Positions 24,001 through 33,429 of a stretch of DNA of 64,000 bases are shown piece by piece. Source of the stretch: Romanomermis culicivorax (lineage: Eukaryota; Nematoda; Enoplea; Mermithida; Mermithidae); contig CAWUHX010000174.1 of the NCBI GenBank assembly GCA_963922205.1, forward strand, positions 704,626 through 768,625, read 5' to 3'. The notes below the pieces were generated by a model. That model ran no database searches. It saw only the letters and a program-made list of their open reading frames with translations, and was not told the DNA's origin. A program made the translations under genes and the position numbers. Each line of letters starts with the position of its first letter. Position 1 is the first letter of the stretch.

Positions 24001-26441
24001 GTCCAATGTCGATTTTGTGTCTATCACTGAGAAAAATCTCAATCAGTATAAAAGTCATTATTTTCTATCAGGCACAGCCATTAGCATATTTACTTCGACT
24101 TACTAGTTAAACTTCAACAGTTTCAATCAACTGAATTACCTGATCTCATTTTTATTAGTTACAAGACAAAATGATGGGCATGTTTCTCACTGTGGAAAAA
24201 CTTTTTTTGATTTCCAAACCGAAATGATGCATTGTGGTGAACTTCAGAAGGTCAAACCCTCAAAATTTGCCGGCGCTTCGCGCCGGTCCTCAGTATAATA
24301 GTCATTGTTCTATATCAAGCGCGACCATTAACATATCTACTTCCACTTTACTAGCTAACTTTCATCAGTTTCTATCAACTGATTCACTTCATCTTTTCTT
24401 TTACTAATTAAGAGCCAATATTTTGCTGATAATTGAGGTTTTTGATCACTTCTTAAAATTTTATTCCCTTACTTCGTTTGGAGTTTTCCATAGATTTCGA
24501 AACGTGAGCCTTCGCAATTCGCATTGAAAACTGATAAAAACGTCATTTTAAGACTGTGAATTTAGAGCTCCTATCTAGTAAATTGTTGTGAACATTCATT
24601 TTACAGCATTTTGGAACGCAAAAATCCGAAATTTTTTTCGGCGCTTCGCGCCGAAATAAGAAAGCTATTACAATATATTAGTTTAATTCTAATTTATTAT
24701 CATTGTCATGAAAAGATTAATTTTCCACCTTTTAGAGTGTAAAAACCTAAAAATTTTCACGGCGCTGCGCGCCGGAAAATTTTTTTTTCCTCTGTCCGCC
24801 CCCCCCTAAAAAAATTCCTGAATACGGCCCTGTTGGCAATAATACTTTTAGGAATCGCTAAATTCGCGTTCTGTTTGGATAAAAATTTACTTGTTTTCAT
24901 TATATCTGGAACTGCACTTCAACTTCAATACAGGTTCTTGATTGATCTTTTCATAAAATGTACAATTATATTTGCTAATTGCTACCTACTATTACTGATT
25001 TGCCTAAACTCCAGAATATGTCAAAACAGCTGCTTTCAAATTCCCTAAGAGGGAGTGTCAAAAGGTTAGAGCCGAAGCTAAATCAGGTTCGAGCCACGCC
25101 ACAGTCGTTCACTATGCAAAAGTGACGAAGAGAATCAAGATATGACGAAGTTGTAATTTGTGAAAACAGCGATTTTTGAATTTTCCGCACAATTTTGTGA
25201 TGATATCCTTAACTTTCTTCTCGAACTTTTTTCAAACATTTCTCTCCTTCAGTCATTAGCACCGTGCTAAAAAATCCTGCAATTTACGAGTACAAACATT
25301 TAATAAAACAGGGAAAAAATTAGTACAGTGGTCGAAATCGCTAACACATTAGCATCTCTTTAATTAGTCATGAACTGATATAGGTTGACAGACTTTGCTC
25401 CCAAACTTTCAGCCTGACGTTTTATATGATTTAGGAGAAAACCGTGAACTATAGAATACTAATTACTTTTTTAGTTTTTTATTCAAAAGGATTTCAAGAA
25501 AAACAAAAAAATTATTGATTTATGGTGCAAAGCGTTGTTTTATATTTTTTATTTTGAATAGATTTAGGCCGATGGTATTGCCCATCGGACATCGGCTGAT
25601 ACTACCGTTGGGGCGGCCGATGCATCGACAATGGCAATTTTCTGCGATCGATCGTCTTCTACCTGGGAGAAAGTTTTCAAGGAACAGACTTTGAGATTAG
25701 GCGAAAAAATGAAATTCTGGAAACTATTTTTTTCGCAAACAAAGGGGGCATATCATCTTTGACTATCATGTCGGAAATTTTCTGATTTATTTTCAATGAT
25801 CGTTCTTAGATCATTTGATTTTCGGCCCGATGCATCTCTAATAGACTACACAATTTTCACTGAGTGGAATATTTTACACCAAAAAATGATGAATTTCTAC
25901 ATACGAATGATAAAAGCCAAAATCATTAAAAAGCATCACGCTTATTCACTGCTGATTCGAACAGTACTGCGTTGATACCTGAATGATACTCTAGAAATTT
26001 TGAGCACTTAAGGCGTTATCGACGGAAATTCTCAGCCGTTCTGTTTGCCGCTCACTGACGACAATATTTTGTCATTGATTTTAGTAATAAGCCTACTATT
26101 TTTTCCGTATTGAACTCACTTTCAAAGGATCGCTGCGGTGTTTCTTAGTCGAATGACGTATTTTGGCTAAAATTTTTTACTTGGCTGAATTTTTAGACGT
26201 TTTGGACAATGGGGAAAAAATTAATTTTTTTACGTGCTTTGAGTACAAATTTTAGCTGTAGGCTAAAATAGTTTTGCTAACTTCTGCCATTTGGTCAAGA
26301 CTTCGTGCTAAAAAAACAGTGAATCGCTGCATCAATAATTTCAACACATCGATAATTTCAAAATTGGATATAGCAAGGATGGATATTAGATAATAAAACA
26401 CTTACATCATCATCGTCAGAGGTCGCAGTCAAATAAGCCAT
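3036..26441 (-). CDS. DDHD1: DDHD-domain phospholipase A1 (DDHD1-like), complete, 14 exons
   Basis: Cytosolic/peripheral-membrane phospholipase A1 (phosphatidic-acid-preferring in the family) that hydrolyses phospholipids to lysophospholipids. Exons, 5' to 3': 26406-26441, 22103-22268, 14083-14259, 13866-14027, 12283-12390, 10483-10624, 10319-10425, 9711-9817, 9463-9651, 9133-9285, 7561-7689, 6360-6663, 5346-5666, 3036-3217. All have GT/AG borders and matching phases. The sum is 2283 nt, or 760 codons plus stop, similar to the family. Seen in order: WWE-like segment (EVRWFHK, about 50-67), RGTWF (~134), VVHGIG (245-250), lipase nucleophile motif AHSLGS with Ser ~371, MGSPL (~456), and the DDHD metal-site residues Asp490 (NDPVAYR), Asp715 (RVDF), His732 (SHTNYW) and Asp740. 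The residue before His-Ser is Ala, not Gly, so strict GxSxG is not met; relatives vary here too. DDHD1 is preferred over DDHD2/SEC23IP from AMDIMYY and DPVAYRLEPL. The 12-codon first exon is the least certain part. Confidence 0.93.
3684..3863. mobile_element. Non-autonomous hAT MITE, family B copy 1
   Basis: 180-bp element with termini CAGAG...CTCTG, flanked by the perfect 8-bp target duplication ATTGGTAT (3676-3683 and 3864-3871). The 'GGGGAGGGGTATGA' start and 'CCTTGGGGACCTCTG' end recur at 16901, 34924 and 49965. It lies in intron 13 of the phospholipase gene. An 8-bp duplication and CA...TG-type ends are hAT hallmarks. No ORF. Confidence 0.85.
3907..4367. mobile_element. Non-autonomous hAT MITE, CAGTGTTTTTT family
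   Basis: 461-bp element with terminal inverted repeats starting CAGTGTTTTTTTTTGTAC, flanked by the perfect 8-bp duplication CTGCATTG (3899-3906 and 4368-4375). 'GTACAAACGAAA' motifs are repeated inside both ends. It is 43 bp from family B copy 1, in the same intron. A single diverged end of this family sits at 27568, and a related element with its own 8-bp duplication at 48780. Confidence 0.88.
5739..5912. mobile_element. Small TIR element (MITE) in intron 12
   Basis: About 50-bp imperfect inverted repeats (starting CTAAAGCCACATTTA, ending with the complement ...GCGGCTTAAG) rich in CACGGCGGCCGTGACC surround a short centre. It lies between exons 12 and 13 of the phospholipase gene. No clear target duplication was seen, so the superfamily is open. 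The GC-rich stem contrasts strongly with the AT-rich intron. Confidence 0.65.
7298..7392. repeat. Short direct repeat in intron 11
   Basis: The stretch 'GTTTGGTGCAAGCGAACACT' occurs twice, about 50 bp apart, each followed by 'CCT..ACTC.TGAACGA'. This is a simple local duplication with no coding role. Confidence 0.7.
10943..11203 (-). mobile_element. hAT MITE family A, copy 1 (reverse, diverged)
   Basis: The right end reads CCCCCCAATTACATGTATG, the reverse complement of the family A start (CATACATGTAATTGGGG). The interior matches the other copies read backwards ('ccatatggt', 'cggttca', 'tcgggcgact'). A 17-bp internal duplication, 'GTTTGGGCGGTCGGGC', sits near the left end. No target duplication remains visible. 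It lies in intron 5 of the phospholipase gene. Confidence 0.7.
11460..11866 (+). mobile_element. hAT MITE family A, copy 2
   Basis: 407-bp element with inverted ends CATACATGTAATTGG and CCAATTACATGTATG. The flanks TCCGAAAG and CCCAAAAG agree at 6 of 8 positions, consistent with a decayed 8-bp target duplication. A G-run follows the left end, and the interior has the shared 'GGCGCCTCGCGCCATGAA' motif. The ORFs across it are recurrent repeat sequence, not genes. Confidence 0.82.
13158..13290. repeat. 31-bp tandem repeat with inverted first unit
   Basis: About 2.6 copies of a 31-bp unit (ATTTACTGTCAGTTAAAGGG plus ACTTGTCAGGG) follow an inverted copy of its start (TTAACTGACAGTAAATCCC), so the left part can fold into a hairpin. 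It ends a few bases before the MITE at 13307. Intron 4 of the phospholipase gene. Confidence 0.8.
13307..13649. mobile_element. hAT MITE related to family A, perfect TSD
   Basis: 343-bp element with ends CATACATGTACACGG and CATGTGTGCATGTATG, flanked by the perfect 8-bp duplication AGTGGTTG (13299-13306, 13650-13657). It shares only the terminal CATACATGTA with family A, so it is a sister family or strongly diverged. Internal direct repeat 'CCAAATTTTTGGCCTATAGT'. No ORF. Confidence 0.87.
16901..17858. mobile_element. hAT element family B, copy 2 (long form)
   Basis: 958-bp element with CAGAG...CTCTG termini and the perfect 8-bp duplication GTGAGTTA (16893-16900, 17859-17866). Its two ends match the 180-bp family B MITEs, but about 780 bp of extra internal sequence is present, so it may be closer to the parent element. 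No transposase reading frame is recognisable in it. Intron 2 of the phospholipase gene. Confidence 0.85.
18901..19383 (+). repeat. 5' LTR
   Basis: 483 bp, TGTTGAGG...CCAAACA. It contains an ATG at 18985 opening a hydrophobic 64-codon frame, a splice-donor-like CCT|GTAAGT at 19159/19160 and an acceptor-like CCCCACAG at 19373. It is identical to the 3' LTR except the fifth base from the end. Confidence 0.92.
19374..20578 (+). CDS. Gag-like protein with RGG-rich C-terminal tail
   Basis: Open frame of 400 codons after the LTR acceptor-like site. The frame stays open upstream into the LTR to 19310, but there is no ATG until codon ~115, so the start is unresolved. A spliced leader from the LTR ATG at 18985 (exon 18985-19159, 214-bp intron) joins in frame and would give about 459 residues. 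Seen: Lys/Ser-rich start, a mainly helical ~200-residue region with many aromatic residues (DYWDVHKKF, WEYIWLKFMPNWFHHF), a Ser/Gln/Arg linker, then ~90 residues rich in Gly, Arg and Gln with RGRG, RGG and YGG. No CCHC knuckle is present; the RGG tail is the obvious RNA-binding candidate. The role as a capsid/RNA-packaging protein is inferred from its place between LTRs. I recognise no family. Confidence 0.75.
20579..21321 (+). other. LTR-element 3' internal noncoding region
   Basis: Two halves of opposite composition: 20600-20930 is very AT-rich with A-runs; 20935-21320 is GC-rich and full of short complementary GC blocks. A 76-codon frame at 20937-21167 shows no pol motif. The sharp change and GC-rich block suggest a structured RNA (packaging or dimerisation signal), which is inference. 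Confidence 0.45.
21322..21804 (+). repeat. 3' LTR
   Basis: 483 bp, matching the 5' LTR base for base except an A/T difference five bases from the end. It is followed by the target duplication CCAG. It repeats the hydrophobic ORF and splice-like signals of the 5' LTR, here without a gag frame behind them. Confidence 0.92.
22801..23204 (+). mobile_element. hAT MITE family A, copy 3, perfect TSD
   Basis: 404-bp element, ends CATACATGTAATTGGGG and CCGTTACATGTATG, flanked by the perfect 8-bp duplication GTCGAATG (22793-22800, 23205-23212). This copy fixes the true ends of family A and its hAT-type duplication. A run of ten G follows the left end. Intron 1 of the phospholipase gene. Confidence 0.9.
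23687..25279. mobile_element. hAT-type element (TAGCAC ends) hosting a nested hAT
   Basis: The outer element starts TAGGGTTTTTTTAGCACG and ends GTGCTAAAAAATCCTG, flanked by the perfect 8-bp duplication CAATTTAC (23679-23686, 25280-25287). About 695 bp belongs to it; the rest is the nested element at 23943-24832. Part of its right half recurs at 33610-33880. No transposase frame is visible. Confidence 0.85.
23943..24832. mobile_element. Nested hAT MITE with GGCCGTATTTAGG ends
   Basis: 890-bp element, left CAAGGCCGTATTTAGGGGG, right ...CCTGAATACGGCCCTG, flanked by the perfect 8-bp duplication TTGGCAAT (23935-23942, 24833-24840). Poly-G and poly-C tracts lie just inside both ends. It carries three copies of the GCGC stem-loop motif (24271, 24639, 24759). 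It inserted into the older element at 23687-25279. Confidence 0.9.
25559..25840. mobile_element. Probable small hAT MITE (GATGCATCGG ends)
   Basis: The right end GATGCATCTCTA and interior CGGCCGATGCATCGACAATGG resemble the ends of the hAT element at 59503-61048. The left end is weaker (TAGATTTAGGCCGATGG), and no target duplication could be seen. Intron 1 of the phospholipase gene. Confidence 0.5.
26136..26321. mobile_element. Small hAT-like MITE with 7/8 TSD
   Basis: 186 bp, ends CGGTGTTTCTTAG and TGCTAAAAAAACAGTG, flanked by GATCGCTG and AATCGCTG (26128-26135, 26322-26329). It lies 85 bp downstream, in transcript direction, of the first exon of the phospholipase gene. Confidence 0.7.
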
Positions 26442-27076
26442 AATTTAATAATCGGACTCCAAAATACATAAACTAGTGCCCTGTATTACGTTGTTGATTC
26501 TGTTGATAAAAAACAAGATCAACAGTATATCGGCAAAGATTGATCGGAAGTTGCTAGAATGCAACCAGAACCGCAACAAGTGCACACTAGCGTTTTAAAA
26601 CTTATATACATTTATATATATATACATATATGTACATATTACATAATTGATTTAATACATAAAATTTGACTTGATGAGAGAAATATTGAATTTAAACAGG
26701 TTATTAATATTTTAAAGAAAGTTATTTTAAATTTATACTTTCAAACCTCAGAGCATCTAACCGGCGACAGCGGATCCGGATCCGGATCTTGGAAAATTTG
26801 GTTCAGCGGATCCGGATCTTGAGGAACAGATCCGAGCGGATCCGGATCTTTCAATAAGTATATGTACTATGTCTAATTTATCTAAAATTGAGTTAAATGA
26901 ATTTATATTCATTGGTGTCAATAGATTAATAGATTATTAATGATTGAGTTGTTCGTTTATTGAAATAGTTCACATTTACTAATTGATAATTTTCATTCAT
27001 TAAATTGTATTCATGTTTAGATTAATATTGGTTTCATCAGAAAAGAAATGAATAGAAATGGAAACTTTTTTCAGAA

Positions 27077-27268
27077 ATTATGGATTTAAGTTTTTCTTTC
27101 ACTTTCTTTTTGTGGGACTACATCACACTGTCTCTAGATGATGAAGAACAGGCAAAGTGCAATAAATTCAGAATCCAGTTATCCAGAAAAGGTTGTGGTA
27201 CTGGATGTCAAAGAAAACATTTGGAGAGGAAACATGTGGCAATATATAAGCAGTTTGCGGCTAAATAA
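27077..27268 (+). pseudogene. hAT transposase N-terminal BED zinc-finger fragment
   Basis: The 62-codon frame shows the BED-finger pattern WDYITLS..., KCN, then HLERKH near the end. The second cysteine of the CxxC pair is replaced (KCNKF), so the finger is probably dead. In hAT transposases this domain binds the element ends. No catalytic core follows. Confidence 0.7.
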
Positions 27269-27370
27269 AAAGAAGATAATGAAAATAGAAGTAATTGTAT
27301 AACAATTTGCCACTAGTATAGTTATGTTAAAGAATTAATTTTTGTGTCTTTCTATAAACCAAATTGAAGC

Positions 27371-27566
27371 ATGAGCTTCTCAAACGTCTTTAGACAATTG
27401 CTTCATGCAGAAAGTGAACTTAAATTAGCACCAGCGAAAAGTGTCCCCTATGAACAGCTACTCAGTAGTGCTGGTCAAATTTATGATCCTACCAAAAATC
27501 GTTTGAAGGGTGATACTGTTGAAAAATTACTGTCTCTCAAGTATGATTTTGCTACCATTGCAGTGT
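27371..27566 (+). pseudogene. hAT transposase C-terminal dimerisation fragment
   Basis: Contains the hAT dimerisation signature VPYEQLLSSAGQI followed by KNRLKGDTVEKLL. The frame is cut at 27567 where a CAGTGTTTTTTTGTAC element end begins, so another transposon end interrupts it. The RNase H-like core that should precede this domain is absent. Confidence 0.8.
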
Positions 27567-29079
27567 TTTTTTGTACAAGCCTCTTTGTACCTGTACAAAG
27601 ATCGGCCAAAAAGTCTTTGTACGAAGAAAATTTTTTTTGTATACTGCAAAAACCATGATCTTTTATGTATTTTCGCACAAAGTTTCTTCCTAATAGCACT
27701 CGAGTTCCCGTCCTTTATAATCGTCTTACAAATTAAGAAAATATACTCATAACTTTCATAGATCTGAAAAACTTCAAGTTAAACCTGAAATTTCTGAAAA
27801 TTAGTTCCATGATGCTTCTCAGTTCAAAGTTCAAACTCAGCTTCATGTTTAAAATTACAGTTGCAAGAAAGTTGGAAAAATAGATTTTGACGTTCTGAAA
27901 TGGACCGAAATTCGCCTTTTCCATACAGGAGGACCAACAACATTTTTTCCCTTTACCGAAAATTTTTTCTCCAGAAAGCACGATTTGTAGAGAAATAATA
28001 TTGCAGAGAATTATAAAATCCGGCGCAAAGCGCCGGCAAATTTTTGGTGTTTTCTAATACTGCAAAATTTTACGTGAATAATAATGAATAAAAATCCGAT
28101 TATGACCGGATCTTAATCATTGACAACAGCGGATCCGGATCTTAAAAAATTTGGTTCAACGGATCCGGATCCAAAAAAATCTGGTTTAGCGGATCCGGAT
28201 CGGATCCGGATCCAAAAATTTAGGCGGATATTCGCGGATCCGGATACCCGGCCCATCCGTAATAGCTTCTGATATTTTTTCCGATAAACATAGGCTAGTT
28301 TATTGATTTTAGAACGAGCAACCAAAAATCTATCTGTGCAACCAAAATTATTTCCCAAGTTGCACATTGCAACCTGGCCTGCGCAAAAAAACCTGAATCC
28401 TAGCACAGATAAATTAACTGAAAATATGTCGTCTTTACTGAAAAAATGATTTTCTTTTTATTCAGTAAATTATAGAAAAATTCTGAAAAATCCCCCCCTT
28501 TGAAAATCCTGGATACGGGTGTGATGAGAACTAGAGCTTCACAACGGGTACCCGAATAACCCGGGTACCGGTGGGTAAATTCGGGTAACTGATTGTACTG
28601 AAAAAACATACAGTAGATAGCGTTGAATATTGTTTATGTATGTGTAGAAACGTACCGAGTGCATGTTGAACAATTCTTGTGTGTCTTTACTCGAAGTGTT
28701 TGATTACTCCAAGAATGCTATAAATTTTTTAAATTGGAATAAGATTGAAATTATCTTTTGCAGCTAATCATTTTAAAAGTATTTCAATATGCAAATTTGA
28801 CTCTATGATGCAATGGCCCGTCTGAATCATTTATGCGTTGCCATTCTGAAACTTTCTCTGACAGGTACGTTTATTCAGACAACAATGAAAGCAGATGTTC
28901 GAAAGTTGTTGCATCTTTTACCGAAAAAATTTCTTATAAAAAGATGAACATTTTTCAATTCATAGTTAAAGTTTCTAATTTGTAATTTAAACGACCTGTA
29001 ATGAACATTACACGGTAACTATATGTATGATTATTCTCATTGGATTCACAGCTGATTTTAAAAAATAATTTGTTGACGA

Positions 29080-29322
29080 TTAAATATTTATTACAAAGTT
29101 ATTTATTATTATGATGAAATGCAGACAATTTGACCTCTTTAAAATAATTTTATGAAAGTTTTTATTGCACAAAACCTCCATCACTTTTGCATCCCTTGGT
29201 TTCCCACAGTCTTTTACACACCACATTATATCCTGCACACTTTGTGCTTTGCACGAAACCGTAAGATTGTAGAGCACATCGTTCAAAAGATTTCGACAAC
29301 ATTCGGAACCATACTCAAAAAA
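29080..29322 (-). other. Unrecognised minus-strand coding-like fragment
   Basis: The minus frame reads like protein, with several cysteines (SECCRNLLNDVLYNL, DIMWCVKDCGKPRD, VLCNKNF), and runs directly up to the LINE fragment on the other strand. No domain is recognised and no splice signals were convincing. It may be a transposon ORF piece. Confidence 0.3.
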
Positions 29323-29394
29323 TGAATTTTTTCAGTTTACACCGTGACATAGTGTGTCAGTGGCGTAAGCACAATATGCGCTGTTTTTTTTTCA

Positions 29395-30185
29395 CAGAAG
29401 CTTTTCATTACTCCGTTGAGTATGGGATGCTGTCAGACTCCCAGAGAAGAAGTGTTATTACCTTAATTCCAAAACCAGGGAAAAACACTGAGTACATATC
29501 AAACTGGAGACCAATATCATTACTGAATGTGGATTATAAAAATTTAGCAAAGACAATAGCTACACGTTTAAAGAACAATATAGACAGTCATACATGAAGA
29601 TCAGAGAGGCTTTGTCCCAAACAGATACATTGCAGAAGGTATACGATACCTTTTAGATATAACTGAACATTATGAAACACATGCAAATGAAGAAACAGGT
29701 CTTATAATCTCACTAGATATTGAAAAAGCTTTTGATTCTCTTGACACAGACTTCATGAACCTGGCTCTCAAAGCCTTCAACATTGGCGATAAATACTGTT
29801 CATGGATATCAACCTTGTGCAGTGATGAATGCAGGGTATAGTACCAAACGATTTCCACTAGAACGAGGTGTAAGACAAGGATGTCCCTTGTCACCATATA
29901 TATTTATATGTGCTATGGAATATATGGCCATCAAATTAAGAAATTCACAAATATACAAAGGATTAACCATAAACAACATACAAAATAAAGTTAGTCTATA
30001 TGCCGATTGCCGATGACACAGTACTTTTAGTTAAGAATAAAGCTGACTTCGATAAAGCTATGCAAGAAATAAACACTTTTGGCAAAGCCTCTGGACTGAA
30101 GATATATCTGAAAAAGACACAAGTTTTAGGACTAGGTCAAAATAAGGAAGTAAAAGGAAAATTTGGCTCAAGTGATTAGTACATA
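29395..30185 (+). pseudogene. LINE reverse transcriptase fragment (Tx1/L1-like), dead
   Basis: Non-LTR reverse transcriptase blocks in order: TLIPKPGKN and NWRPISLLNVDYK (29459-29560), EDQRGFVPNRYIAEGIR (~29595-29645, shifted frame), motif A SLDIEKAFDSL (~29710-29742), motif B GVRQGCPLSPYIF (~29867-29905), motif C region at 29995-30025, then FGKASGLKI. The YADD box is broken by a 7-base tandem duplication (gccgatt/gccgat), and further frameshifts and stops occur. Endonuclease and 3' end are missing. Sequence style is closest to Tx1/L1-type LINEs. Confidence 0.85.
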
Positions 30186-30394
30186 CTGTTAACATATTAG
30201 GAATATTCTATTCCCATGATAAAAAATTCATGCATGAGTGCTATTCAATTCGGTTCCTATGACTGTTCTAATCGAAAAGCTAAAGATTTATATTCAATAA
30301 ATTTGACTTACGTTTGAATTGCCTTTAGGCTGAAGTTGATTTGATTCGGTAGTTCATCTGAATATTAGACAGATTTTACTGCTCATGGGGCCTG

Positions 30395-31735
30395 AGCACT
30401 AATGAGCAGTGCTAGTGCTAGTACCGGTACCGGCCCGGTACCATGATGGTACCGGTGCCGGTACCTAAAATTGTACAACAATATTAATATAATCATTGAG
30501 TCTCATAATCGTGAATATATTCGATCAAAAAGTCTGAATCATAAGATAAACTTTATTAATCAAACTAATGTATTCTAATTTGTAATTAAAATCAAACTAT
30601 AATGTATTCTAAATTTCTCATTCCGGCGCGAACCGGAAAAAACTTTGAATTTTATATTCTAAAACGCTAGAAAACGAATCTTCGCTACAGCTATTCGTGA
30701 GCCTTTATCGTTTTTCAATGCACAAGTTCATGTTCAAAACGTTTGAAAAACTCAAACCCTGCGAGAAAAAAAATGAGCGGAATATTTTTTGGGTGCTAAT
30801 TTCAAATACTCAAGAGGACACATATTTTTCGGCAGCTCCTGAAATGATTAATAGACACGATAAGAAAGTGCGGAAACCAACTAGAGGCTAGATTATGCCA
30901 AGTTTGTAGTAAGGGAAAATGTATTTCTTCGCCTTTTCACCAGGATCATCTCCTCTTGCTCTTAAAGCAACCTAAGCTTAAACTTGAAACTAAGCGTCAG
31001 CCTAAGCCTAAACTTAAGCACAGTGCATCTAAATCTTGTCGATTCTTTTTCTACATCAAATTCCCTGAAAGTTTCGTCAAAATTATCTAATTTCCGCCAG
31101 CATCGCGTGCCTTGAGGAATTGGTACCGCTCATTGCACAACTGAGCATTGCCGAGCGAGAGCTGTCATTAAGTTGATTGGTTGGAAAAATTTCATCAATT
31201 TGATTGGTTGGAAAAATATAGGTTACTGCTTCCTAACCGTAAGTCTAAGCCTAAACCTAAGCCTTAGTTCAAGACTATGCCAGAAAATTGGTCAAAAAAA
31301 CTGCGAAAATCGATAAATTTTCTGATCGTTTGTACCAGTACAAATGGGTCGAGTACAAAAAAACAATTATTGGAAGCTAATTTTAAAAATGAAAGCACAA
31401 CTTTTAAAATTTAAAAACGTAATTTTTTAAAACCAAGATGTACAGTATTTTTTGTGGTTTACGTATGCAAAATTGACTAACCATCTTTTGAATCTTTCCG
31501 AATAATTCGAATTTATTACTTTTCAAAAAGTTTTTGATATAAACTCAATCTATAATGGCTTTTTGAGTTTCGATGTAAAATATATATATTCATTTTTCAA
31601 TACTAATGTTATGTATAGGTGTAGTGTACCATGTCAAGAATAAAAGTACAGGTTTATTTACTCTCTTTATTACACGTTATATGTATAAAAGTAACGGTAC
31701 CGGCATTGGTACCGTGGTACCGGAACATCACTAGT
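30395..31735. mobile_element. Probable hAT element with GGTACC-rich ends
   Basis: The left end TAGTGCTAGTACCGGTACCG and the right end, reverse-complemented, TAGTGATGTTCCGGTACC are similar inverted ends with several GGTACC sites. No clear 8-bp duplication was found. The interior has no transposase, but holds degenerate CCTAAGCCTAAACC arrays (30970-31020, 31235-31270). Confidence 0.5.
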
Positions 31736-33429
31736 TTACACCAAGTTGCATAATCGATTGTCATCTTCATCGGTCGAAAAGCTAGCCTTCATAAAATCCA
31801 ATGCAAAAATTTTCTTTATGGTGCCTTAGTATATGATTTTATTTGTTATGATGAGGAATTTGTGTATTTTTGTTTAAAATCAGGAAAAATGATCTGAAAA
31901 TGTTTTGCTTTATGAAGAATAAAAGTTTAGAGATGTTGCATTTGCTTTTGTTTTATATTTAATTCAGATATACAATTCTGAAATTAAAAAAACCTGATTA
32001 AACCCAGAAAAACCCAAAAAACCCGTAAAAACCCTAAAAACTCAAAATCGAAATTTTGAAAATGGGTTTTTCTCAATCCTGGACGAAAATCAAGATTTTT
32101 TTCGCAAAATCGTTTTGCAGTCCTTTAGAATTTTCGGCTTCCGTGAACGTAAACCTTTTGCATTTTGAAAATGATTGAAAAATTATCAACATGACAGAAT
32201 AGCAGAAGTTCTCGTTGGCTGAAGAATCCGAATTCTTGGTTGCATGCAGAATTTTTTAATTTCAGTTTGCCCACCAATGAATTCACTGAAAAATTTGACT
32301 TTTCATCCAAGAAATAAATATTGAACAGATAAAAAAAGATAACGAAAAAGAAGAAAAGATGAAAACTCATTCATTCATTTTCCAGAGGATATCGAAATCC
32401 GGAATATTCAAGTCAGACGTAAAATACCTGGCGCTTTTTATGCTTCAGGTTATTTGAAAATAATCTCTTTTGGTGAATAATTATGATTGGTAAATTATTG
32501 ACCCAAGATATATTACATCGAACATAGGGAAAAAATGTTTGACCTCTTTTGCCAACCAAATGGCGTAAAGATCACGATCGATCATCAATAGTTGCACAAG
32601 AATGTGCTGAAAAAAAGATTTTGCAAACGTTTTAGAGGCCTCGAAAACAAAATTTTTCAGCGCTAGGCGCCAGACATGTTACTTTTGCCAACCCTTCATT
32701 TTTCCTGCAAAACTCAGGAAATTCAATTCTAAAAGTCTAAAACAGACATGAATTGAATCAAATACAAGGGAAGTAGCTTTTAATCATTTCTCTAATAAAG
32801 TTTAGCGAATTCATCACTTTTAGAGCGAGCAACAAAAAATTTATCTATACAACTAAATTTCTTCCCCGAGTTGCACATTGCAACCACCGTTTTTTTCCTC
32901 GAAGATTTTTTCCACATGAGAACCGGACCCAAAAATTTTTTTCCTCATTTTCTAAAAATTTTCCTCATTTTTAAAAACGTTTTTGATGTGGCTACAGATG
33001 CTTTTATATGCAATTTAGGAGCATACCCAAGCATTTTGTTGTATTTGGAGTCAGAAACCTGCAGGAATGTGGAAAAAAATTGCGAAAATTCTGGTTATGT
33101 TAGTCAAAATGAGCTCACGAAGAATATATTGGTGTTTTACAGGTGCGGGTGGAGCATGTTAACAATAGAGTTCTCAGGAATTTATCCGCTATTAACATTT
33201 CTGTGGTACGGATTAGGACCATCTAATTTTTTGGTCTAAATTTTCTTGTCTAAAATTCTGGTCTAAAAAAATTTGGATTTTCACTTTCTAAAAAGCTGAA
33301 AAATGAACCTTCACAACGTTGAGAAATAAATTGAAATCAAACTGATGAAGTCTAATTTGTTTCAAATTCCGGCGCCAAGCGCCGGAAAAATTTTCGGGTT
33401 TTTATATTCTAAAACGCTGGAAAATAAAT

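Larger units (their letters stand above)
26758..28262. mobile_element. Decayed hAT element with BED and dimerisation fragments
   Basis: Clusters of GCGGATCCGGATC at 26768-26860 and 28128-28250 flank two transposase fragments. The right edge (GGATACCCGGCCCATCC) looks like a hAT terminus; the left edge and target duplication are unclear. The middle of the transposase is missing, so this is an internally deleted copy. Confidence 0.55.

Noticed and set aside
32871..33239. 122-codon plus ORF
   Set aside because: Reverse copy of the interior of the MITE at 46413-47376; no splice context or motif.
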